Source of the DNA: a virus
Virus record (IMG/VR): IMGVR_UViG_3300036466_000106
Span: 1 to 38,700 of that record
Length of the DNA: 38,700 nucleotides
Direction: 5' to 3' (one strand)
A program made the translations under genes and the position numbers. Each line of letters opens with the position of its first letter. The first letter of the stretch is position 1. The notes under the pieces were generated by a model that worked only from the letters and a program-made list of their open reading frames with translations, searched no databases and was not told where the DNA came from. Shown in pieces: positions 1 to 9,420 of the stretch.

Positions 1-265
1 TACATATCTGACCTACTGGAGACCAGATAGTTGTAGCTGTACCTGCCTTGACATCAATCTTAGCCCTAGCCCATGCCTTTCCAGTTAGACGTCTTTGACG
101 CTTAATGAATCGAGATGCAGCAGCCTCGATCTTAGCCTTAGCAGCTTTATTCTCCTTCTTAGCAATCTCCTTGTCAGGATTATTTAAATCGAATTTAGAT
201 ACATCAACACTGATTACCTCCTGTTGTTCTATTGCTGAAGATGGAACTCCGAACTGAAACTCATC
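1..265 (-). CDS. Family A DNA polymerase, exon 2 (C-terminal part, runs off left edge)
   Basis: This is the downstream exon of the split DNA polymerase gene. Read on the minus strand from 265, the frame opens with GAT GAG TTT CAG TTC (DEFQF). Joined to the last exon 1 codon CAT it restores the motif C triad HDE, which carries a catalytic metal-binding Asp of family A polymerases. The frame stays open to base 1 (88 codons) with no stop, so the C-terminus lies outside the window. The segment after motif C is rich in Lys/Ala/Glu and is already longer than the roughly 50 residues that follow motif C in T7 DNA polymerase, which suggests an extended tail. There is no ribosome binding site, as expected for an internal exon. 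Confidence 0.85.
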
Positions 266-1043
266 CATACACTTCAACATTGCTCGTTAGGCAATGCCCG
301 TTACACTTAGGTAACTGCCCTTGCTTTCGCAAGGTATGCGACTATATCACAACCCACCTAAATGGGTTCCCTCTGTTTCGATTGCACTTGCAACCTACCC
401 TACTAAGTTCAGCTATTACTGCTTTTCGGTAGTCTGTGAACGTTGGTTTAAATATCTATAAGTTATGTGTGACCATTGTCTCCCACTGCGTATGCTATTG
501 ATAGTCCCTCTGCTCACACCGAGGCCTCTCGCCAGCTTACTTATGTTCAACTTGGTACTTGAATTTAGTGCTTCACAGATCTTTATGATAGTTTGTTCAC
601 TTATCTTACAGTTGGCATTATTGAAGCCAACTGCACTTCTGTTTCCATTATCATAACTCTGCTGGTTGTTCTGTGACTTAGTTACGTAACTTAGGTTGTC
701 TGGATGATTGTTTGTCCTATCATCATCTTTATGTCCAACCTCATATCCTTTTGGACATTCTCCATAATATGCTAATGCAACAAGCTGATGGTGTGATATT
801 GCAATCCTTTTACCCTCAACATGTATTGCGCTCACCATATACCCCTTCCCATTATTAGACCACTTCAGTGGACTACCATTACGTTTACTCAGAACAGTAC
901 CATCTTCTAGAACTTTATATCCAAAAACTTCTTTCATACTTAAACCCTCGCTGCTGATTGGCATATCCCTTCAGGACTTAGCTTTCCAGCAATTAAGAAG
1001 GTTATTCAATGACAGTTACCTGCCAAGGCCACAATTATTATTT
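266..1043 (-). ncRNA. Group I intron interrupting DNA polymerase motif C, with HNH ORF
   Basis: A 778-nt intervening sequence on the minus strand. Exon 1 ends in U (CAT) and the intron ends in G (GTGTATG), the group I rule. Exon CCAT pairs with intron GTGG near 1033, giving P1 with a U.G pair at the splice site. Core elements read in order: P motif AATTGCTGG (981-994), Q motif AATCAGCAGC (947-959), R motif GTTCACAGACTACC (428-441), S motif GATATAGTCGC (338-348); GACTA of R pairs with TAGTC of S to form P7. P9 is a CCTTGC/GCAAGG hairpin with a GAAA tetraloop (319-334). A further CATTGC/GCAATG hairpin lies near the 3' end. The HNH gene is inserted between Q and R, that is in P6/L6, as in the T4 td intron. 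Confidence 0.93.
416..937 (-). CDS. Intron-encoded NUMOD4/HNH homing endonuclease
   Basis: A 173-aa protein beginning MKEVFGYKV. The N-terminal part fits NUMOD4 (FGYKVLEDGTVLSKR), followed by an HNH nuclease region with HHQLVALAYYGECPKGY, VGHKDDDRTNNHPDNLSYV and Asn-rich residues, and a C-terminal helix-turn-helix of NUMOD type (LARGLGVSRGTINSI). The open frame extends upstream to 964, but the ATG at 937 is preferred because GAGGG lies 7 nt before it. The product would cut intronless DNA polymerase alleles and drive intron homing. The last codons overlap the intron R/P7 element, so the same bases serve protein and ribozyme. The Shine-Dalgarno sequence also lies directly beside the Q element. 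Confidence 0.9.
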   Translation of the reverse strand: MKEVFGYKVLEDGTVLSKRNGSPLKWSNNGKGYMVSAIHVEGKRIAISHHQLVALAYYGECPKGYEVGHKDDDRTNNHPDNLSYVTKSQNNQQSYDNGNRSAVGFNNANCKISEQTIIKICEALNSSTKLNISKLARGLGVSRGTINSIRSGRQWSHITYRYLNQRSQTTEKQ

Positions 1044-3329
1044 ATGGTAGAATGTAAACAGTTCGACAAAGGTGTTGGCTTTATACCCATCACCCAATAC
1101 TACTAAACCTTGTTCCTCCAATTTTTCCATTGCATACACCAAGGCTGTCTTACAGATGATAGCACCTGTGGATTGCAGCTTTAGGTTTAATGCACTATGG
1201 GTTGAACGAACGATTAACTTACGACCATCAAGGCCAACTAAGAAACCTTTCTCAGCTTGTTTGGTAATACGATCTATACAGGCACCTAGTGGTGTTAAAC
1301 CTTCCATGATACGCTTACGGACAATACCACCTAAGATTGTATCTTGGGCTGATTTTAGTGTAAGTGACTCTTTCTTTGGATTCCAGCGGCTGTGTCTCCA
1401 CATACCTGCACCATCTTGTACCCATCCACGTAATGCCATTTTCTCTAATGAGGCAAACTGATCACGGCAATTAGGTACATCCGCTAGAGATCCCAATTTG
1501 TCATCTCCAGCTCCGTACATCAACGCATAGGTTGGGCCTTTCGCAACACTACGAGTGGTAAACATGTCAGGGTTTAGCTGCCAAAAAATGTGGTGTATAT
1601 CCCCATCAACAATTTCTCTTGTGGTATCCTCATCTCCCATTTCATGAGCCAAACATCTAAGCTCCAAGCCCGAGGCATCTGCCCCTACCATCTTTCCACT
1701 TTCATAGGCAGTGAAGCACCTACGCATATCCTCTCCATAGAGAGCACCACCAGAAGGAACGTTAACTATCCCAGCGTGTCTCGATCTTGCGGTGGGGGTT
1801 CCCATAGGATTGTTAACAGGTGTAATCCTCCCATCAGGACGTATTTTATTCATCCAACCCTTAGTAGGATCTTCGAAGTTAAGGATTGTTGTTCTACGTG
1901 CCTTGGTGATCAGATACTCTTTCAGCATCTCACCAACACCACTACCTCCAATAGTATCAAAACTATCTTCTGTCAATCTGGGATTACCTTTCTCAGTAAA
2001 CTCAGAGGGAACCCATGTTGTATAGCGTTGCAGATACTCTAACACTTGGGCATTTGAACCTAGATTATAGTTAGCCCACTTGATCCTTGTGAATGGCCCA
2101 ACAACATCCTCATGTGTCATTCTATACTTTGATGGTGACTGCAATCCAGCATCATCCTCATATGCATTTGGGATCCTGTCTTTTGCTTCCACAGCAGGTT
2201 TGGCCTTTTTAGCCCTTATTGCCTTCTGTATCACCTTCCCATTCTCATCCTTAACAGCCTCTACAGCTTCCACAGCAGGAACTTCAGGTTGATATGGCTG
2301 TGCATCTTTACCAAGCCAATAAGTCTTCACTGCGCTTGATATAGAGCCATCCTTGTTGAATGGTTTCCATACTGGTTGTGGTTTGTTACCAGAATCTTCA
2401 GGCCACTCAAACCCATCTGGAATACGTGATAGTCCAGAGAACTTCAACATAGCTTCCTTATAGGTTTCCCAATTGACCTTAGTCCCGCACCGATAAAAAT
2501 CCAAACGGAATGGCATAGTTGGGATTAGTTCAGCTTCAATTTCAGCCAACCGTTTGTCAAGTCTAGCTACTAGATTCTCTGCATGTTCTTTGTCGAAGGG
2601 AAATCCCCAAGCTTCAGAGTGAGAGATCCAAAATGCTGCCATGTGCTCAGTATGGAGTGCTTCAGTCCAGTCAATGTTGCATTCAATTAGATCAGCTTCA
2701 CGTTCAGCTTCAAGTGCCATGTGTACATCTTCAAGGATCTCTACGTCACGATAGCAACGTCTGTACATGTCAATACTAAAATTGAGCCAGTCTTCATGAA
2801 CAACTTTCTCACCCTTACCAATACGTAATGCCCAACTCTCAATGCTGTGTGGGCCTGTTGTTGAACCATCCACATACGGCCTATCTGAGAACTGGGTCTG
2901 CGACTGCACTAATGTATCTAACATGTTGTTGCGATGTACATGTACATTTAACAATTTACGCATTAATGGGAAGTCAAATCGGCAACCATTATGGAAACAC
3001 TGTACACCAATATGGTTTGTGAACTTACCCAATAGGCTCAAGGGTAGTACAGTAACATTTTTACGTTGATACTCTCTATTGTGCCTTTCAATGGATCGTC
3101 TGTGGAGCTTCAATACATCATCATTGATAAAATCGAAGCAATGTCCACCTTTGCCTTTTAACTTATAACATGCCATCCAGACTGTATCAGCTTCTTTATG
3201 AATTACAAGCTGACCACCTTCAATCTTCTTGATGTCCTCCAGTAATCCATTAGCCTCAATGTCACCATACATCATAGCTCCACGTATTTCCTCTGGGAAT
3301 GTGTAGCTCTTAATTTCATCTTCGGTCAT
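1044..3329 (-). CDS. T7-like family A DNA polymerase, exon 1 (exonuclease and most of polymerase domain)
   Basis: Codons 1-762 of the replicative polymerase. The 3'-5' exonuclease domain shows motif I DIEANG (D23, E25), motif II FHNGCRFDFPLMRKL and motif III YRRCYRDVEIL. Polymerase motif A is VGADASGLELR (D551), and motif B is RSVAKGPTYALMYG (K597), with Tyr at the T7 Tyr526 position. The frame runs one codon past H762 into a stop inside the intron, so unspliced mRNA yields a 763-aa protein lacking the motif C Asp. Splicing at 1044/265 gives HDEFQF. An AGGAGGTG sequence lies 11-12 nt before the ATG. The gene is last in the leftward replication operon, 23 nt after the SF1B helicase gene. Thioredoxin-loop length was not assessed. 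Confidence 0.96.
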
Positions 3330-3352
3330 AAGTGTTCTACACCTCCTGTTTG

Positions 3353-4633
3353 CTAACCGTGTCTGCTAATCCAAGTAAGTCTATTTATAGCCCTCGTGAG
3401 GACTGTATATAGCCATCTACGTTTCATATCAGTTGACTGTCCACGCATCACCTCTTCGATGACACAAACACTGTCCCACTGACTGCCCTGACAACTATGT
3501 CCTGTAAGACAATATCCAAACTCAAATATGTCAAGAGTTGTTCTACCAAATATCTTGGGATGTTCATACCCATCAAAGTAATTGGTGTAAACCTTTAGCC
3601 CATAATATTGATTACCAGCTTCATCCTTTCCATCCATGATCAAACAACTTTCTTCTTCACGAATAGCGGTTACTTCAAGTATAAGACCATTAGTCATACC
3701 TGTAATTTTGTTGTTACGCTTACAGATAAGTGACTCACCAACCTGCGGATATCTACCACTGAAACCCTTGTACTCGCGTAATGCTTCATTGAATGAGTGT
3801 CTGGTAGCGTTGGTATAGCACACAACCATATCATGACCTGCAATGAACTCTAGGTTGTTTGCCCATTCCTTGCCAAGTTTAGTAGCGTCACCATTAACAC
3901 CATAAGTACCTTTAGCAACTGTAATACCCTTACGTACATCTGTGGCTACTTTGATGATCCCACTGTTAAGTGCTTGTCTATGAACCTCTTCAAGTTTGTA
4001 GTCTGGGACTTCCATAACATTACCATCACCAGACACAGGTGGTAGCTGCCCGTGGTCGCCAGTATAGAGTATGGGGATACCTAATGATTCTAGATCCGAG
4101 CGCATTGAGTCATGAACCATAGAGGCCTCATCTACAACAATCAATTCATACGGAATGGATTGAGGTGCCTTTAACTCAAACACCATTTCGGAGGGATCAT
4201 CCTCAGAAGGAACAACATCATAAATCAATGAATGGATTGTCTGTGCTTCAAGTCCCTTGGCTCTTAACACATTGGTTGCCTTCCCTGTATATGCACAGTA
4301 AACAATACCCACCTCAGATCCGTCAGCATTCCTAAGTGCAGGAAAAACAACGCTAAGCAGACTCGTCTTGCCACACCCAGAATATCCACCCAGTACCAGT
4401 GGCTTGAGTGCTCCAGCATCCCACCAGTCATGTATGCCACGATAAGCATGAAGTTGGTATGCATCTAAGTCTTCAAATGTAATAACCTTCTTCATGCCTG
4501 AGGCTTCATGAGTGGATGCTGGTGAGACTTTCATATTAAACTTTGCCTTACGTCTTTCTTCACGTTCACGCCTTGATGAACGCCTCTGAGAGCGTATTTG
4601 AGAGGGTGTTAGCTCAACTTGCTCTATTGTCAT
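3353..4633 (-). CDS. Dda/RecD2-like SF1B DNA helicase
   Basis: A 426-aa ATPase. Walker A is GGYSGCGKTSLL (K89), Walker B IVVDEASMV, then motif III GDHGQLPPV, an Arg-containing motif IV region, motif V with TGHSCQGSQWDSV and motif VI RRWLYTVLTRA. This order is diagnostic of UvrD_C_2-type SF1B helicases such as T4 Dda and RecD, which move 5' to 3' on single-stranded DNA and help replication start or bypass bound proteins. The first 35 residues are a highly basic Ser/Arg stretch (QRRSSRREREERRKAKF), unlike Dda. Its start overlaps the end of the primase-helicase gene by 20 nt, and GGGAGGA precedes the ATG, so the two are translated from one leftward mRNA. Confidence 0.92.
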   Translation of the reverse strand: MTIEQVELTPSQIRSQRRSSRREREERRKAKFNMKVSPASTHEASGMKKVITFEDLDAYQLHAYRGIHDWWDAGALKPLVLGGYSGCGKTSLLSVVFPALRNADGSEVGIVYCAYTGKATNVLRAKGLEAQTIHSLIYDVVPSEDDPSEMVFELKAPQSIPYELIVVDEASMVHDSMRSDLESLGIPILYTGDHGQLPPVSGDGNVMEVPDYKLEEVHRQALNSGIIKVATDVRKGITVAKGTYGVNGDATKLGKEWANNLEFIAGHDMVVCYTNATRHSFNEALREYKGFSGRYPQVGESLICKRNNKITGMTNGLILEVTAIREEESCLIMDGKDEAGNQYYGLKVYTNYFDGYEHPKIFGRTTLDIFEFGYCLTGHSCQGSQWDSVCVIEEVMRGQSTDMKRRWLYTVLTRAINRLTWISRHG

Positions 4634-6515
4634 ACCATCCTCCCATTTTAGGCTTGTTTGATTCTGAGTATTGTTTCTCTTTAGCTTTCAATGGACACAC
4701 CATATCTTTATGTAATGATGCATCGTAATTCAGCTTACCAGTTTTATTGTCATACACATAACCACCATCAACAAGACCTACTGCCTCACCTATCTCCCTA
4801 CATTTAAGTATACGGAAGAAACGGGCACCACTAAGGGTCTCATGTTGAATATCTGCTTCCACGGAAATACAATTCCACACCTGCTGGAGTACACCTGCTG
4901 AACCACGGATGTTGTTCTCACTGATCTCAGCTCCACGGGCAAATTGGTTGTTACCCCCACCCCTATTCAAGTGTATTACTGATAGCAGATGAACATCGTG
5001 TAGTTCGGTAAACTTGTACATCTCTTCTAAGAGTGTATCCAATTCACGCCTCTCATCATCACTTCCATTTGTTGCCATAGAAAGATGATCCACAAGAATC
5101 ATTGTTGCCCCTTTAGCATGGAGATAGCGTATCTTTGACATCAGTGCATCCCTGCCTATAGACCCATTATGGGTGAGGAAGATGTGCTTGTCTGCAATGT
5201 AAGACATAGCACGATCACGATCTTCTTGTTCAAACATGTCAGGGTCTTTACGTAATAGATTGAGTGCAACCCCGAGTTCAGCAGCAATGTACCCTTGAAC
5301 AGTTTTCTTATCCTGCTCCTCTAGGAAGATTGAACCAATACACCAACCATGCTCTTTAGCCATATGGTGTCCGATCAATCTAGCAATGGTTGACTTTCCT
5401 ACACCACTCGCTGATAGCAGTAAGGTGTGTTCTCTTAGTCGGAATCCACCGATTCTATCACTCACACTTTTAAATGGTATGTCATATCCAATAACTGGAT
5501 CAGCAAAAAGTTCCTCCCATGTGTACTCACTACCAGCTTTGATATCTGAGGGGCTGAATGGCTTTGCATCAAAATACATTGATGCATAAATGTCAATAGC
5601 CTCATCACCACCAACCTTGAGTATGTCACATGGGTCTTTTTTAACACCTACCCACTCTGGTACATAAATCTTGTCCACCCCAAAGATGCTGGTTGCCACC
5701 TCTAATGATTCCCTTCCATCCCTATCAATAACTGGGTTATCACCTAACCAGTAAATCTTACGGTACTTTGATAATTCCTCGTAGTGATGCATCAGTGCTT
5801 TATGAGCACCCTTAGCTCCATTAGGAAGGGAGATTACCTGTGGTATAGTTTTCTTGATGCGTCTGTTTTCTGAACGCTTATTCATTGCAAGATGTAGTTG
5901 ATAAGCAGCAGCAGCATCCTCCTCACCTTCAACTATGATGATCAGATTGTAGTTGTTATTCCTGAGGTTCCAACCAAACATATCTGTGCCAGTGATGTTA
6001 CCAATATCTGTATCCCAGCGCTTTGGTAACTCACGAACCTTATAACCATATAGCTCATCCTCCACATAGTAAGGGTAGTACCGTTTAAGTGGCTTACGGT
6101 TGCCCTCAGAGACCTCTGTCTTAATTCCAAAGTGTCTGTCAGCATCAGGTGTAATACCTCTATGCTTGTCTCCTAGAAAGCCAAAGTGTGCAATGTCATC
6201 AATGGTAAGTTTCTTCTGGTATGTCTGTTGGTATGTATATCTTGGTGCTCTACGTGATGTACGTTTGTCATCAGAGGCTTCAACCTCCTCCTTTGAGAAG
6301 TGTTTGTTACAGCGACTACAGTAGCCAGTACCATTGTCCCTCACCATCAGATGATTTCCTGTTTTATCACCCCCATTCTCACGGCAGGTTGGGCATGGCT
6401 TATTACCTACAATGGTTGACTTTTCCTGAGTTCGCCTGCTTCTACGGGAGGTTCTGCGGGAGGTTCTTGATGATGGTGCTGATTGTGACTCAGGAATGTT
6501 ATTATTAATGATCAT
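4614..6515 (-). CDS. T7 gp4-like primase-helicase
   Basis: A 633-aa bifunctional replication protein. The N-terminus has a Cys4 zinc ribbon (C41, C44, C66, C69; CPTC...CSRC) for template recognition. It is followed by a TOPRIM-type primase core (IIIVEGEEDAAAAYQL, then YWLGDNPVIDRDGRE). The C-terminal RecA-like helicase has Walker A SASGVGKST (K374), Walker B TMILVDHLSM and the QVWNCISVE region. It would unwind DNA and lay primers for the adjacent polymerase. Length fits gp4 (about 560-570 aa) plus additions. Residues 15-30 form an SR-type repeat (SSRTSRRTSRRSRR) ahead of the zinc ribbon. It is first in the leftward operon, with a good GGGAGG site before the ATG. Confidence 0.94.
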   Translation of the reverse strand: MIINNNIPESQSAPSSRTSRRTSRRSRRTQEKSTIVGNKPCPTCRENGGDKTGNHLMVRDNGTGYCSRCNKHFSKEEVEASDDKRTSRRAPRYTYQQTYQKKLTIDDIAHFGFLGDKHRGITPDADRHFGIKTEVSEGNRKPLKRYYPYYVEDELYGYKVRELPKRWDTDIGNITGTDMFGWNLRNNNYNLIIIVEGEEDAAAAYQLHLAMNKRSENRRIKKTIPQVISLPNGAKGAHKALMHHYEELSKYRKIYWLGDNPVIDRDGRESLEVATSIFGVDKIYVPEWVGVKKDPCDILKVGGDEAIDIYASMYFDAKPFSPSDIKAGSEYTWEELFADPVIGYDIPFKSVSDRIGGFRLREHTLLLSASGVGKSTIARLIGHHMAKEHGWCIGSIFLEEQDKKTVQGYIAAELGVALNLLRKDPDMFEQEDRDRAMSYIADKHIFLTHNGSIGRDALMSKIRYLHAKGATMILVDHLSMATNGSDDERRELDTLLEEMYKFTELHDVHLLSVIHLNRGGGNNQFARGAEISENNIRGSAGVLQQVWNCISVEADIQHETLSGARFFRILKCREIGEAVGLVDGGYVYDNKTGKLNYDASLHKDMVCPLKAKEKQYSESNKPKMGGWYDNRAS

Positions 6516-6751
6516 ATACCTCCCTTGGTTTGGTTGTTATTGTCCCGTTATGGGTTATCACAATGAGGGTGGTTAACGAATATCCATAACAATCAATAAG
6601 TTACAGTTGGTGTTTTTCAGGCACTTTCAAGACCACTCCCCTCAACTTCATACTTGAAAATTTATTATCAATATAATATTGACAAGGTGATTAAGAAAGT
6701 TGATACTTACCTCACCAGATTAGATGACAGATATGAGGAGTAATCTGACAA
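6516..6751. promoter_or_regulatory. Divergent control region between replication operon and RNA polymerase gene
   Basis: This 236-bp non-coding segment separates the leftward replication operon from the rightward RNA polymerase gene. The stretch 6651-6685 is very A+T rich, which suits promoter melting or an origin in T7-like phages, but no iteron or clear origin motif is visible. A sigma70-like promoter for the plus strand is listed separately. No convincing minus-strand promoter was found. Both flanking genes have strong ribosome sites. Confidence 0.6.
6679..6707 (+). promoter_or_regulatory. Sigma70-type promoter for phage RNA polymerase gene
   Basis: A perfect TTGACA -35 (6679-6684), a 17-nt spacer and GATACT as -10 (6702-6707, 4 of 6 consensus). 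It lies 45 nt upstream of the RNA polymerase ATG. Position and orientation are right for early transcription by the host enzyme. Confidence 0.6.
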
Positions 6752-9391
6752 ATGAGAGATATCCAATTAGAAAGAGAGAGGCTGCAACTAGATGGTGCGA
6801 CAAGTAAAGATATCTTATTATCAATGGAGGAGAATAAGTCTGGTGGCTTCCTTGGTGGTATGCTTGCCAAGGTTCTTAGCAGTGAGCATATAAGAGATCA
6901 CCATGACAAGGCTGTAAGGAAGAGACATGCATTCTTCAAGATAACTAAAGATCTCGAAATGGAGGAGGTCGCATTCTGTGGCTTATCCATCCTGCTCTCA
7001 AGTATAGCAAGCTCACCTTCTCTAACTGTTACTGATCTTGCAGTTAGGATTGGGGAGGATTTACTTATACGTAGTGGATCTCCTGAGAAGGTATTCTCCA
7101 CCGATGAGGCTACTATCCGTCTGAAGGTATCAGCAGGTATTTCATTACTTGATCTAACCCTGAATGCATTACCTTCAAGTTGGTTCCATGTAGCACTGCG
7201 TAGGGTGTCTAAAGTTGAGTCTGTGTGGGAGGTATCCTCAACAGATAAGTTTAACAAGGTTGTAGAGGATAATGCTGAAATCTTCCCAATGTTTAAGCGT
7301 GAGTTTAAGCCTATGGTTTGCCGTCCAGATTCTTGGGAGGGTATCACTGGGGGTGGCTACCTTTCTGAAGTGGCTAAGAAGATAGTTCCACTAATGAAGC
7401 GGAATGCTCAACATGAGTGCCCTAGTCAACTTGCACTCGATGCTATTAATCAGATACAGCAAACACCTTACAGAGTTAATAAGCGTATTTATGATGTTAT
7501 GCTTAAACTTAAGGAAATTAAACCTGCTGCAATGGGTGATGTGTTTCGTGAGGTAAAGGGTACTTTTGATGTTCCTTGCCCAGTTGACAAAACAACTGAT
7601 GCTTATATATGGGATAAGGTTGAGGGTGAGAAGTTAGATCCTAGAACTGGTAAAATGAAAAAGGCTATGGTTCTCGCTAATCGTGATGAAGAGTCAGTAG
7701 CCAAACGGAAGGCTTTCTTCTCTTGGGCAGCAGAGAGGGATGCACATAAGAAGCATGAGTTAGGCAGGGAAGGTATAGCTAAGACACTAGACGACTGCCT
7801 TAACCTAGCAGATGAATTGTTAATGTATGAGAACTTATATTGGCCTATTACAAATGATAGTCGTAGCCGTATGTATCCAGCAGCAATGTCTGGTATTAAC
7901 ATACACGGTTCTGACTTCCAGAAAGCTATTGTTGAGTTTTCAGAGGGATTGCCTTTAGATCATGATGGTGATGGTGAAGGTGCTGTCTACGCTATCATTA
8001 AGACGCTCTGTAACCACTGGGGCAAGGATTCAGGTAATGGCGTTAAGACTGACAAGCTAACTAGGAAAGCTGCTGAGGATTGGATTGAGGAAGCCTCAGA
8101 GTGGGTTGTTAAATGTGCAAGAGATCCTTTTGGTGAAGATAGTCAGCAATGGATGTCTGCTGATAGTCCATTATTGTTCCTAGCTGCTGCTATGGAATGG
8201 GCTGACTGGTTAGATTATTATGCTGAACACGGTGACTATGGTTTTGTTAGTAGACTTAGTGATCCTAATGATGCTTCGTGCTCCGGTGCTCAAATCTTAT
8301 CAGCAATGACTCGTGATGAGATTGGTGCTATGCACACTAACCTCATGAATATGGATGTTCAGGATCTCTACATGGCTGTAGCTGGTAAGGTGACTGAAAA
8401 TTTATTGGAGGTATTTGAATCAGAGACATTAGCACAGGATTGGTTAGGCCGCAGTGGTATCATTGCTGCAATCACTAAAGTTATAGCTGGTGAAGGTCAT
8501 GATGTTTTATCTGACAAAACTCAGGAATTAATCATTGACTTGCACAATAATGGACTCCATACTGATGACATCTTCTTGGAAATATACAAGGAAATGGATG
8601 ATGTTGAAAGGTTGAGAATGAGTTATATTATTCGCAATCTAGTTAAGAAACCAGTGATGGTAAAGTTCTACTCTGGTACTCGATATGGTAATATTGAGCA
8701 CGTTTCTGAATTTATAACAAAGGAGAAGTGGGGCACCCATTTTAGGTGTGAAAGTATAGGCAAGGCAGCGGTATTCATGGGTAACTTGATTTATGATTCT
8801 ATCAATCAAGTTGTCAAAGGTGCTGGGCAGGTTATGGAGTGGTTTGTGCATGTTGCAGATGTATTTGGTAACTCAGGTAAGGGTATTCGACATGTAACCC
8901 CTGCTGGGTATCCAATATCACTGAAGAAGTACAAAACCAAGGGTGTAAGGCTAAAGGAGCTATTTCAAGGGAACTTGTGTAAGTTTACTGTACACATACT
9001 TGATCTCAAGGAAGATGAGGATGGAAGCTTAAAACCACAGATTGATGTGGCAAAGTTTAAATCAAGTATTGCACCTGACATTGTTCACAGCTTTGATTCG
9101 TCACTATTGATGATTGTTGCTGAAAGATGTAAACGGGAGGGTATCAACAACTTGTGGATGATCCATGACAGTCTAGGTGCTCACTGCTGCTATTCAACTA
9201 GATTCAGCAGGATCATCAGAGAGAGTTTCGTGGAGATGTTTAGCAAAGATGTTTTACAGGACATGTATATCAACTTCTGTGAGCAACTAGGTGATGACAG
9301 TTTCTTGTTGCAATCACCAGAGGATTTCGGTATAAAATACGGAAAATACGATTTGAATGAGATTCTAAAATCTGAGTTTGCATTCAAGTAA
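6752..9391 (+). CDS. T7-like single-subunit DNA-dependent RNA polymerase
   Basis: An 879-aa protein, close to the 883 aa of T7 RNA polymerase and collinear with it. The NDSRSRMYPAAMSG segment matches T7 DWRGRVYAV. Motif A is PNDASCSGAQILSAMTRDE with D507 at the T7 Asp537 position. Motif B is VKKPVMVKFYSGTRYG with K632 and Y640 (T7 Lys631, Tyr639). Motif C is MIHDSLG with H805 and D806 (T7 His811, Asp812). The C-terminus SEFAFK matches the T7 foot SDFAFA. It should transcribe phage genes from its own promoters independently of host sigma factors. GAGGAG lies 11 nt before the ATG. One oddity is Ser where T7 has Gly640 after the discriminating Tyr. Its specific promoter could not be recognised in this window. 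Confidence 0.96.
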   Translation: MRDIQLERERLQLDGATSKDILLSMEENKSGGFLGGMLAKVLSSEHIRDHHDKAVRKRHAFFKITKDLEMEEVAFCGLSILLSSIASSPSLTVTDLAVRIGEDLLIRSGSPEKVFSTDEATIRLKVSAGISLLDLTLNALPSSWFHVALRRVSKVESVWEVSSTDKFNKVVEDNAEIFPMFKREFKPMVCRPDSWEGITGGGYLSEVAKKIVPLMKRNAQHECPSQLALDAINQIQQTPYRVNKRIYDVMLKLKEIKPAAMGDVFREVKGTFDVPCPVDKTTDAYIWDKVEGEKLDPRTGKMKKAMVLANRDEESVAKRKAFFSWAAERDAHKKHELGREGIAKTLDDCLNLADELLMYENLYWPITNDSRSRMYPAAMSGINIHGSDFQKAIVEFSEGLPLDHDGDGEGAVYAIIKTLCNHWGKDSGNGVKTDKLTRKAAEDWIEEASEWVVKCARDPFGEDSQQWMSADSPLLFLAAAMEWADWLDYYAEHGDYGFVSRLSDPNDASCSGAQILSAMTRDEIGAMHTNLMNMDVQDLYMAVAGKVTENLLEVFESETLAQDWLGRSGIIAAITKVIAGEGHDVLSDKTQELIIDLHNNGLHTDDIFLEIYKEMDDVERLRMSYIIRNLVKKPVMVKFYSGTRYGNIEHVSEFITKEKWGTHFRCESIGKAAVFMGNLIYDSINQVVKGAGQVMEWFVHVADVFGNSGKGIRHVTPAGYPISLKKYKTKGVRLKELFQGNLCKFTVHILDLKEDEDGSLKPQIDVAKFKSSIAPDIVHSFDSSLLMIVAERCKREGINNLWMIHDSLGAHCCYSTRFSRIIRESFVEMFSKDVLQDMYINFCEQLGDDSFLLQSPEDFGIKYGKYDLNEILKSEFAFK

Positions 9392-9420
9392 TTCAATTAA
9401 ATAATAAGGAAACATAATTA

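Noticed and set aside
1038-1043. DNA polymerase truncated by mutation at the stop after H762
   Set aside because: Clear group I intron and in-frame exon 2 restore the motif, so it is not a pseudogene.
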